The notes beneath the pieces are model-generated. The model did no database searches and was not told the DNA's origin. It was given only the letters and a program-made list of their open reading frames with translations. DNA of 64,000 nucleotides, from the NCBI GenBank assembly GCA_034670405.1, contig JAXDDX010000005.1:2767001-2831000 (forward strand), written 5' to 3'. Shown piece by piece: positions 38,200-48,329 of this stretch (positions are counted from its first letter, which is position 1; each line of letters begins with the position of its first letter). The DNA comes from Hoplostethus atlanticus (Eukaryota; Chordata; Actinopteri; Trachichthyiformes; Trachichthyidae). Position numbers and translations under genes: made by a program.

Positions 38200-40290
38200 T
38201 GAAGAAGTCCTGTCAAAAACTGTCAAAAACTGTCAAGAACTGTCTCACTGCCACTTGAGACCACCAAAGTGCGAAGCTGCCCGGTTCAGTTTTAAGTATA
38301 TCATTATTCCGATATTGGTGGGCAGAGATTATATAAATTTATGAACAGTACATGTAAAAGTGAGAGAAAAGTTGAGTGAGCTAGTAAGGAAGGCCGAGTA
38401 ATCAATTACAGCGGCTCTTGACAGACTTTGACGCGAGCCATCTGTAACCCGAAAATAAAGCACCATTTATTTTTCCGTTCATTCAAGACGGCAGCCCAAG
38501 TAGACACAATCTCATCCACGGGAGGAGGAAGTCGTTCCCCAACCCGCCGGATGATAATTCTCCATTTCATAAGGTAACGGATCGGCTAAGCACGAGTAAG
38601 GCCGGTTCGGGGTGGACTTGCGTGATGAATCGTAACAAGCGAATTCGATTTTCAGTTGAAGGTCATGATGGGAGTTTTAACCGTTTGCTGGGAAGAAAGC
38701 CATTTCAGCGACTGGCTTTTCCTTCTGCTATAGTCGAGGCAAGTTGGTGTTAGGGAGAATTATGGTAACAGAATTGAAACAGAATTCATTTTTGTAAAAA
38801 GTGACGCGTGGCATCCGTTAAAACAGTTTGCATGGCCCTTATGTAATCTTACATCATGTCACTCAGACTGGCTATGTGAACTATCCGCCCGGCATCATAA
38901 ACAATTGATGGTTTGGTTTCATGTGAGCCAGACGAGCCTGTAGTGCTTTGTTTTCCTGTGGATGAGATGCCACTCTCCCGACACACACACCCACACAGCT
39001 ACCTGTCAATCCAGTGTATCATTGGGAGTTATCCCTAGCAATTGTCCTGTCAGGTCACTCCTGCCTCCCTCAGAGATTAGTCTGTGATTGGAGGAGATCC
39101 AGCGTGTCCAGACCCGACCGCGCTTCCCCTCTCTGACCTTTTTGATTTGTCTTTTTGATAAAGCGGACGTCTGACCTGCAGGCCAGCGGATGAAGCAGAG
39201 CAGATTCTCGGGGAGAACATGTCCTGTTTTCGTGTGATGAAAAGGCACTTGCGCACGTATGTAAGTGTTGGCAGTGTGGTCATGTATGCGTGTCAGAGTT
39301 TTAAGGGCCCCGCAGTGACATGGCCACGTAGCTGGAAGGTCACATCGTGCACACAGGTTAAACTGTACGTGCGTGCAATAACGAAAGGAACATTGGACCA
39401 GTTCATTATTTAGCGGGATGGAAAATGAGATTCAAAAGACATTAGAACTCCAATTCATGGAATCAGCTCTCTTACCTCAATCTATCCTATCAGTCCAAAC
39501 TTCTTACTGGGGTTAAGCCATTATATAGGTTTGATGATATTTATCCCAATATCCCTTTTGTTTATTTGTCTTATTTGTCTCATTTGTTTAAATAAAAAGT
39601 AGGTAGCTAACTTATTGCACTTTTACCTTAGCACTGATTCTGCTCTTAGATGCTTGTTTAGGAAGGAAATGTACTTACGATTTCTGGTGACTGTCGTCCA
39701 CCTCACACTGGTTGTCTATGGGAAGCCCTCAACTGGAACTGATTCTAATGCAGCGTTTGGATTGCTTGAACGTTATTATTAGTAGTAGTAGAAGAAGTCA
39801 CATTTAAAAATTGAATATTAACACAAAATATCACCTATTGGTATTTGAATCCAAAAATATTATTGAAAAAAATGATATGATATATTCAGAAACTGTTGTA
39901 ACATATTTGAATCAAGAATATGCTTTGTATTGAGTAATATCATTTATATCAATATATTAGGTTTGCATAAATATAAAGATTGTGTCTGATTAAGCATGTA
40001 ACCTGAAAATCATAAGGTAATCATAAAGTTTTAAAAAAATACAGTCTAGAGTCTCCACAAGATAAGGGTGTCAAGAGGACAGGCTGAATATGCCCAGAAT
40101 ATGCCCAGAGAGGTCCACAGCAGGGAAAGCATTTGTAATCGTGTAAGAAAAAGTACCCAGCGCCTGTAATCGTGTGGGGGAAGCCTGCAATCGTGTGGGG
40201 GAAAGTACCCAGGGTGATGTAGCGGCCACCTGGAGGGCCAAGGCCACCTACCCAGACATGCGCAGATATGCCCAAAGCATATTATATAAT
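38200..40290. other. Gene desert, no feature recognised
   Basis: No coding exon is seen. A short 'aactgtcaaa' triplication occurs at about 38216-38245, and 39.77-39.97 kb is very AT-rich. Confidence 0.5.
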
Positions 40291-40297
40291 GGTGTTA

Positions 40298-40624
40298 TGT
40301 AACGGCCACCTGGAGGGCCCAAATTTGGAAGTTATGGGAGTTATGACACCATTGTTTTGTGGATGACAATAGGTTGTTTTGGGAAAACAGGGCGGAGAAG
40401 TCAATATTCTCCACCCAGATCTTGGGGTATATAAGAGTATGCACAGACAGTTGTACTTCAGTCTGGTTCCGGAGCCGACTCGGGTTTTGTTTCTGTTGAA
40501 GAATAAAACTCTATGCATCGAACTCTGATCATCTCCAGTGAATTCTTTGAACCTGTTTGAGACTCCAATAGCTACAGAATCGTGAAGAAGATTAAGTGTT
40601 GGCGTGGAGGTCCAGTCTTCAACA
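40298..40624 (+). mobile_element. Solo or 5' LTR of a retrotransposon/endogenous retrovirus-like element
   Basis: The segment starts TGTAACGGCCACCTGGAGGG and ends ..CTTCAACA, the TG..CA form of an LTR. It has a TATA box (GTATATAAG, about 40427) and an AATAAA signal (about 40502) in the order expected of U3-R-U5. Directly after the end lies TGGCCCGAAACCTGGAC, which resembles a tRNA primer-binding site. No gag or pol coding follows, so only the left LTR and a few bases of the leader survive. A second 'gtagcggccacctggagggc' sits about 80 bases upstream (about 40219), suggesting a nested or duplicated LTR edge. Confidence 0.7.
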
Positions 40625-40649
40625 CTGGCCCGAAACCTGGACTTCTTCC

Positions 40650-43600
40650 TCCGACAAAACCCATATTGGTTGAAGCCTACTGCTTACCACCAAAGTCTGA
40701 GACAATATGCAGTGGTGGTAGTGGTTGCCTCGCTTAAGTGCATTTAACTCATATTTACGATTTCCTCAAAACAGCTCAGTTTTAAAAAGAGAAGGAATCC
40801 TTACTCTGTTATGTGGTAAGCTCAGCGTGGGACAACACCTTCATGTCTGCAAGGAGCTGGGTTTATTTTTCTCTTGTTTCCTCTATAATGTACTTGTCAT
40901 GTGACCCACACCTCAGCCCTGATGATGATTCAGTGCATGACAAAAGCCCTTCTGCCTGAATCCCTGTGTTATTTTGCCCCCCCCGTCTCATTATGTGGCT
41001 CCTGGTCTACCGACATGGCCTTGCGCTGTGTAGAGGCCTGCCCAAGGTAATGTTCATCTAGCTGTGTTAGCTGAGTAGACTAAATGAAAGAGGCTCTCCA
41101 CTGCTCACCTGCCCCCATCTCTTTTCATCAGCTCAGTGCTAATGTGTCAAGCCTGCTCTTTTATAAATGTGATGCTGGAAATGGTCAGCGCTCTGCTAGT
41201 GGTGCCTCCACTCAGGCTTTGGTAATGAATTTCGCCAACAGCCACTGTTTGTTGGTTTTAGGCTGCAGTGAAAAAGTGACGGTAGGTGTTTTGGACTGAC
41301 TAACCTAACAGGGAAGTTGTTAGCTTTTTACAGGATGTGTACCACGAGTTTGTTTGACTATACTGTGCAATACTGAAGCAAACGGTTTAAAGGACACGCT
41401 TATGCTCCAGCTGTGCTTAGAAAGAGCGGAAACACGGCTTATGTTGGCTGTGTTTGCATACTACTGTGTACGCTGGTGGTGAGAAAGAACAAGAGCGAGC
41501 AGGGAGAGATTATTTTACCCATCCAAGTACCCATCCAAGTTATCAAGCCGAATTGAAAATTACTGACCTTCTCAATGTGGCCTCAAGAATGACATTATAA
41601 AGTATGATGGATGGGAAGCCAGATGTATACTGGGGCAGCCAGCTGGCTTCCTTCTGCTGTTAAAGTGGGAATGCAAGGGCATTTGTCTTGGAAGCAAATG
41701 CCAGCTAGCTGCTTCTCTCCAAATATTTGATTTGTAAAAAATGATTTGATAACGTTTCATTGAGGCTTTAACGGTTTATGTGCAGCAGGATTCTATGGTG
41801 GCTAAGTGGGGCTGCAATTGACTGCAGTACACAAATTTTGGTTCATTTGATATTGTTTCAATCTTAAACTGATGTTAAATCAATGACAGAATAACTTTAA
41901 TTGAAATAACATTGAACACAATTCAATATTATTTGAATTGTTATTATTTTCTTCTCTCCAAATATCTGATTTGTAAAGATTATTGATTATTGTTGATAGT
42001 CTCTCATTGATGCTGATATGATAGTGCCTGCACATGTTGTAATGGTGATTGTTGCATGTTGTCAAATGGTTTTGATGACTCGTAAAAAAAAGCACTTACG
42101 TGTTATAATCATATTTCACGCTGTCTTCACTTATTTTTAATTCTTTATGCTTTACAATGGGATGGAAATTTCCATTCCAAATGACACAACATGTTGCTAA
42201 GATGAATTGTCAGCAACAATGTTAATGAATGGTTATGTTCAAAATACATAGTGTATATAGGGTCTGTGGTGTATGACTTGAACGTATCCTAGCAGATAGG
42301 GGCTAAATGACCCTGGAGCTTAATCATCCATATGACACTTTTCACATATGAGGAATAGAATCTGGAGCACCAGCTGAGGAAACACACGGGCCCCGCTTGT
42401 CCTGAACTAGCTGCTGTTGAGAGAAAGGATTTAGTTGTAAAAGCACTCTGACTACTGGCTACACTTCAGCCATATGTCTGAGAGGCCTCCCTCCCAGCAC
42501 AAAGTATTTTCAGCTAGCTCTTACTGCTGCCGTTGTAATTGAGTCGGTGAAGTCAGTTTAAGTCGCCCAGAAACGGTATCCCGCTTCTAAATCAAGTGTA
42601 GAATTTGGATTTGTCTTGAGGGGGGCTAGCTGTCACTGGGGAGATGACTCAACGTGACAGGAAACTACAGTCTTTGCTAACATGAGTGACACCTGTACCT
42701 CAATTACGATACCCGTCTCTACAAAGCCGGCCTCTTAAATGCCTAGGGTCTTCTGCCTTGGGCTCATCGACCGCTGACACATTTCATAAAGACCGTGCTC
42801 TTGTTCCCGATTACCTGAGGCGTCCGCGGAACAAGCCGCGATTACATGCCTCGCCCTCTGTCTTTTTATTTACAATTTGATTTGCTCAGGTGATGGAAAC
42901 ATTAGCCTCAATGGTCTTGTTGTCCTGCTGTACTCAGGGTTTCGCGAGCCTCTCTTGGTTTGTCGTACACTCCATCATTGACTTCACGCCTCAGTCTTAA
43001 TGTGCCGGTGTTTTGCGGAAGCGGCTTTGTAGACGATCACGCAAGACTGGCGTGTCTCTTAACTACAAATGGATTCCAGAGGAAGTAAATTGTTACTGCA
43101 TAGTGAAAACTCCTGGTAATGAGATTTCTCTCTTGTTGTTGCTTCTTAGAAGGTATTTATTTTATTGCGGTACTCAGCTTTAAACAAAAAGCTTTTTCCC
43201 CATCCTTCAGCATAAAGGATAAATAGCTTTCCTGCAACCTCCTTTACATCTGCGCTCAGTTTGAAGTAGCAACGCTTTAAACCGAAGTGGTCAAAAAGAT
43301 GTTCATAAATCATCTAGGAAGGCACTCTTGATTAAGTAAGGTTAGATATTGCTTTCTTGAGGTTTCATCAATTATGGCTTATTCTGCGAGATTCTGAAAG
43401 TTATTGAAACATTTAAGTTAAAGCTTTTTATATATTGAATTTTATTTGAGGGTAGTTTTCTCCAGGGCCCTCTTCTCCTGAACTGACCAGGGAGTCAAGA
43501 CCCAGAAGAGCCTCTATCCCTGGGGAAACAGAGGGGACCGTACAAGCACTAAGCGGACATGGGAAAACTCCTTGGTTGATACTTGAAGTAGTGTTAAGCA

Positions 43601-44590
43601 ATGGTGGAAGTAATTACTCTTGTTATGGTAACTGGGTAGTGCTTTGTGTAGTTGCACTTTTTACTCTTACTTTGGTATGTTTTGAACTAAATATTATTGT
43701 AGCGTAGGCTTGCTAACCTGGGGTCGTGACACTGGCACAGTTTTATTCTGGTGGGCGCGCTAATTTATTTCTGCCCCTTGTCATGCAACAGACCACCACA
43801 GAAATCAACATAAATCTTCATCCAACTAACACAGAAGTCCTCTTCAGTCGGCTTTTCAGCGCCATTAAGCTAGTCGGCGTGCCTGCTGCCACTCAAGTTC
43901 CCACCCTCCCACCATTAGAAAAGACAAACACATCATCAGTTCCAGGCCCAATTGGCCTTAATTGGCTATAGGGAGAACCAGCCTGAATCCCGCCTTCATC
44001 CACCCACTGGCCAATCATAAAGTACATCTTCACAGAAATTGTGCAATCATGTGGAGGAAATGTCAAGTTAACTAACTAACATCAAAAGCTCAAATTTATC
44101 CATTTTATTATCTTAGTTGGCATTAGCCAAAACGTCATCCATCTAGCTACAGTATTGTTGCTTTGGGTTTGCCTGGTTGTTGTCTTGCTAGTTCTTTAGC
44201 CTTGCTAGCTAGCTGGATAGCTGGTAGCAAAAGAAACCTCAATGCTAATGAATAATGGGAATGGGTATTTTAAATCCCACAGGAAAGCAAAATCCAAGAA
44301 GAGACTTTTATTTTGAGAGTTAACAGTGGCGAGAGACAGGAAAGATTGGCTGAGAGCAGGGATGACATGCGACATCGAAATGCAATGCGAAATGCACCAC
44401 TAAATTGTTCTGTTTCTATGCTCATGGTAAATAAGTATATATCAATCCAAATTTATAAGTACCATTGTTCTTATGGGGAAAAATGCAAGTGCACTTACAA
44501 AAAGTTCTGTGTTATGTTCAGGGAAATAGTCTTGTAGAGTCTTGTATCTTGAGTAAATTGAGAACCTCATTTGGGCAAACTCATTAGGAT
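40650..44590. other. Gene desert, no gene recognised
   Basis: No coding exon is seen. An imperfect direct repeat ('cttctctccaaatat.tgat' plus 'ttgtaaa') occurs at about 41713 and about 41951. The stretch 44.0-44.3 kb has GCTAGC-rich text but no supported exon. Confidence 0.5.
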
Positions 44591-44599
44591 AGGCTTGTT

Positions 44600-45050
44600 G
44601 AGCAATTCATGCCCCAAAACTAGTTGGAACATGATGGAAAGGAGAGAAAGCTACTGTTATCATCGAATTGGATACTACGTCCGTAGTAGCTGGTGATTTA
44701 TTGGATCTGAGGCACGCACGTACAAAACCTATACTGCATGCATGCAATGCGTCCTGGTACACTATATAGAGCTACTGGCACCTATATAAGGTTGATTTGC
44801 TTGGCCCCCCTTTTCGTGTGTGGAGGAGAGGGGACCCGGTGGAGGAAGGGAGGGGACCCAGCTCTCTCTCCGTGGCTTGTATCCGGGGCCAAACTGCCAT
44901 CAGTGGCTGTGTGACTGATGACTTGGGAGTCATCAGTCACCAGTTGGGTGCCTGTCCAGATGGAACTTGGTATGTCGCCCAGTTTGGATCTTGCAATAAA
45001 ACAGACTCAGTGATGCGAATAGTGAATATAGTGACGTTTTAACAACCTAT
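44600..45050 (+). mobile_element. Possible LTR-like promoter fragment
   Basis: Two TATA-like boxes (ACTATATAGAG about 44762 and CTATATAAGG about 44782) are followed by a GC-rich block. Then comes TTGCAATAAAACAGACTC at about 44992, a spacing typical of the U3-R region of retroviral-type LTRs. A TGGTCAC motif follows at about 45055. The ends are not clear and no coding remains, so the assignment is tentative. Confidence 0.35.
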
Positions 45051-46921
45051 TAATTGGTCACACGTGAAGGTGCAGGTAAATTCTTACTCCCCAATAATAA
45101 TAATAATCACAATAATAATATTAATAATATTAATTAAGATTATTGGTATAATAATGCATGGTGACAAACCTATTTACCTAGATAGATAGAACAAAATTAA
45201 GTCTTGTCGAAAAAAGGTTGAACCAACTCTCAATATCACACTGATGTGAAAGATGTGTATACATTTGGCCCCTGGTGTTTGAAACTGTGTACTGAGTGTA
45301 CTCATTCTAATAGTTTTACTCCTTTGACTTTCAGTACTATTATCAACTGACATAAACCCGCATAGACTTCTGATGTCGTGCCCTCATTGTGCTGCTGTAG
45401 TAGGTTACTAGGTTGTACCACACAAAACAGTGAGCTGAAGGTTGACTGACAAATTCCACCCCTGTATAGTCAATATTAGGACTGTTGTGCCTGCGCACTT
45501 GCCTGCATTTTGTCTCCTTGGGTTGAAAGAGTGGCTGCCCCGGGATACTTAACAAGCTGCTAATGAGGCTGGACTTTGTGGATGGTCTTTTTTTCTCACT
45601 GAACCAAAGCACCACTTTGACAGTATACTAAACTGATAGTACGCCTAGGGAGACAGAGGGCAGGATGCTGGGTGTGAGATGATGAACAGACGGCATCTTC
45701 AGAAACCTGATCAATCACCGCTGTTTCCTTTGTGCATGCTGCGGCTCGATAGCTCTTCCTAAAATAATGATTATGGTACCTGGTCAAGTCGAGCGTATAA
45801 CAGCCTTTTCTCATTAAAGGGCTGTTTCTTCAAGTGGGTGTCTGTTGCAGAGCTTGTTGGTGTCACGGATGAAATGACATTTCAGGTCGAGGCTTCCCGC
45901 TTGATGGGCTTTTATTTTGTTGATGAATACCCCGAGGTACCAAATGAAATATCGACGGTCCTTTTCCAGCATTTCACCATTTAGTGTGTATAATCTCCTC
46001 TCAGTCTGAGATTTATTATACAGAGAAGGGCTGAATATATTGACAAGCGTGTAAACGAACTGAAGAGGGGGAATATGATTCTGTCATTATCCACGAGATT
46101 GGCTGGAATCCTTGCATGAGATGAAAATATTCATTTCACAGCAGTGGGTCTTTGTTGATGCGAATTTGTTTGTATTCTGCTGACTACACTGTCAACATCA
46201 TTTTCCTCTTGTTCTTCAGTGTCAAAATGAATACAATATGCGCAGCACTTCAAATCTAAGAGGGCTGGAAGGCAGAGGCAGGCAAATAGATAAGGCTCAT
46301 GGAGTCGGGGAGCCATTTCACTGGTGCAGCTGCCCGTGCTTGAGGCTCTTATTGTGATGTCTCCTCTCCAGCACTTCAGTTCTGCTCAATGTCTAATTTT
46401 CACCCCTCCGGATCACTGAGCCTTTGCCAAATCAATGTGCTGCTTCCTAGCCGGGGAATGCTAGGTGTCTATATGTTATGCTGCACAGAACCACTGGCTA
46501 TATTTGACCAATCCATTATGGGGGGTATACGTGCTATAATCATTTATTTGAATCATTTTTTTCAAAGACCAATGAATGGCATTCATCATCAATGGCATTC
46601 TACCTACTGACAGGACTTTCTCATCTCTTCGCTGATGGGTGAATCGTGGTATAATGGAGGGTGCTGAACGAGCCAGGTCTGATGGATCGCTGACTTTTAA
46701 GGTTGTGCTCAATAGTTTGAGGATGGATCCATTGCTTGAGGACAAATACTGCTCTAGATTGATGCAGTTGATTCCTGCAAAGCTTTCTGCAGATTAGTAG
46801 ACGGCATGATCATACATCAGGGACATTTTTAATCACTAAAAACTGAAAGGAAAATAGACCTTTTAATCATGTTTTAATCTTTCTTAATGTGGAAAAAGGA
46901 AATGAAGAGTGGACTGTCGCA

Positions 46922-47232
46922 ACCTGAGTGTGTAAACCCAAGTGTGTAAACCCGAGTGTGTAAACCTGAGTGTAAAAACCTGACTCTCTAAACCGAGTGT
47001 CTAAATCTAAGTGTGTAAACCCAAGTGTGTAAATCCGAGTGTGTAAACCCGAGTGTAAAAACCTGACTCTCTAAACAGAGTGTGTAAACCCGAGTGTAAA
47101 AACCTGACTCTCTAAACCGAGTGTCTAAACCCAAGTGTGTAAACCCAAGTGTGTAAACCCAAGTGTGTAAACCCGAGTGTAAAAACCTGACTCTCTAAAC
47201 CGCGTGTCTAAAGCCGAGTGTGTAAATCTGAG
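46922..47232. repeat. 14-bp minisatellite with higher-order structure
   Basis: About 22 tandem copies of a 14-base unit: CCAAGTGTGTAAAC, CCGAGTGTGTAAAC, CTGAGTGTAAAAAC and CTGACTCTCTAAAC. The order GAGTGTAAAAAC, CTGACTCTCTAAAC, CGAGTGTCTAAA recurs about four times, indicating that blocks of several units were duplicated together. It is not a CRISPR array, because there are no spacers. Confidence 0.95.
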
Positions 47233-47530
47233 TTTGCCACCATTCCAGCCTTGTGAAGTCCTTATTTCTTTGATGTCAATGAGGTGGAGAGGAGCAGAGG
47301 TGTAGGGATTTGCAAGTGTTTTGCAAGTATTGTTATTACTCTCTCTCATACTCTAACTCTCATAATGAGTGTGATGACTTGTGTGCCATATTTATTCATT
47401 CAACTAAAGGTGTTTCACTGGTGCTTCGCAGAAGACTTCTAATTGCAATTTGCAAAAGCAAATTGTGTACGTGGAAAGGATACGGCTGCAGATTGTGGGA
47501 AAAAAAAACTGATTCAGGGCATTCACTTAC

Positions 47531-47848
47531 TGTGGCGGACTCGGGGGGAGGGAGGGTGGTAGGTTCGGCTGGACTCAGCGGCTGCGGCCAATTAAAGCTG
47601 ATTGCAGCCGGGCCTTTTTTAACCTGTGTGTGGATGTGTGAGCGAGAGGGACGCGCCAGTGTGAGAGGCTGGCGGCGTGGATGTAGGAGCCAGCAGCGAT
47701 CGGGAGGATCGAGGGCCGGCAGACTGGAGGAGCGGAGAGCGAGCCAGCAACAGTCGCGTCTGAGCGGGATCCGCGGCTGGAGTGCCGGGACGGAGGCGAG
47801 GGCGCGAGCTGCAGAGGACGGAGTGGGAGAGCGCGCGTCTCCCTCCGC
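47531..47848 (+). repeat. Left arm of large GC-rich inverted repeat
   Basis: 318 bases starting TGTGGCGGACTCGGGGGGAG. The reverse complement recurs at 48006-48321 with about three substitutions and two one-base gaps by eye, roughly 98% identity. The arm contains 'gccaattaaagctgattgca' and 'gccgggccttttttaacc', a promoter-like AT-rich island in GC-rich DNA. It begins with TG; the opposite outer end finishes with CA. Confidence 0.93.
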
Positions 47849-48005
47849 CGACGCACCTCAGTCCTCCCCGGCGGGTCAGCCGCGGAACCCCAAAGCCGGC
47901 CAGCCTGCCAGGCTTGCAGGGGCATCCCGCCCCAACCCCGACTGTCACCAGCTCTTGCAGGCGGCTCCCGACTGCACCCGCCGAGGACCTCCGTCGGTTG
48001 TCGCC
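47849..48005. other. Unique spacer of the inverted repeat
   Basis: A 157-base GC-rich spacer between the arms, without internal symmetry that I could see. Long open frames cross it on both strands because the DNA is GC-rich and stop-poor. None resembles a known protein. Confidence 0.8.
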
Positions 48006-48321
48006 GCGGAGGGAGACGCGCGCTCTCCCACTCCGTCCTCTGCAGCTCGCGCCCTCGCCTCCGTCCCGGCACTCCAGCCGCAGATCCCGCTCAGACGCGA
48101 CTGTTGCTGGCTCGCTCTCCGCTCCTCCAGTCTGCCGGCCTTCGATCCTCCCGATCGCTGCCGGCTCCTACATCCACGCCGCCAGCCTCTCACACTGGCG
48201 CGTCCCTCTCGCTCACACATCCACACACAGGTTAAAAAGGCCCGGCTGCAATCAGCTTTAATTGGCCGCAGCCGCTGAGTCCAGCCGAACCTACCACCCT
48301 CCCTCCCCCCAGTCCGCCACA
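48006..48321 (-). repeat. Right arm of large GC-rich inverted repeat
   Basis: 316 bases ending AGTCCGCCACA, the reverse complement of the left arm. Flanking pentamers are CTTAC on the left (47526-47530) and CTTGC on the right (48322-48326), a possible target duplication with one mismatch. If so, the whole 791-base structure is one foldback insertion. Confidence 0.93.
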
Positions 48322-48329
48322 CTTGCCAG

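Noticed and set aside
46922-47232. CRISPR-like array
   Set aside because: Repeats are directly contiguous without unique spacers, and the context is a vertebrate genome.
47310-48278. 322-codon plus-strand reading frame, the longest in the window
   Set aside because: It runs through both arms of the inverted repeat and its GC-rich, stop-poor spacer. The same peptide text appears on both strands because the arms are inverted. No domain is recognisable.
47531-48321. CpG-island promoter of an unannotated gene
   Set aside because: The GC richness is fully explained by the inverted repeat, and no exon with a coding start or splice donor of a known gene is linked to it.
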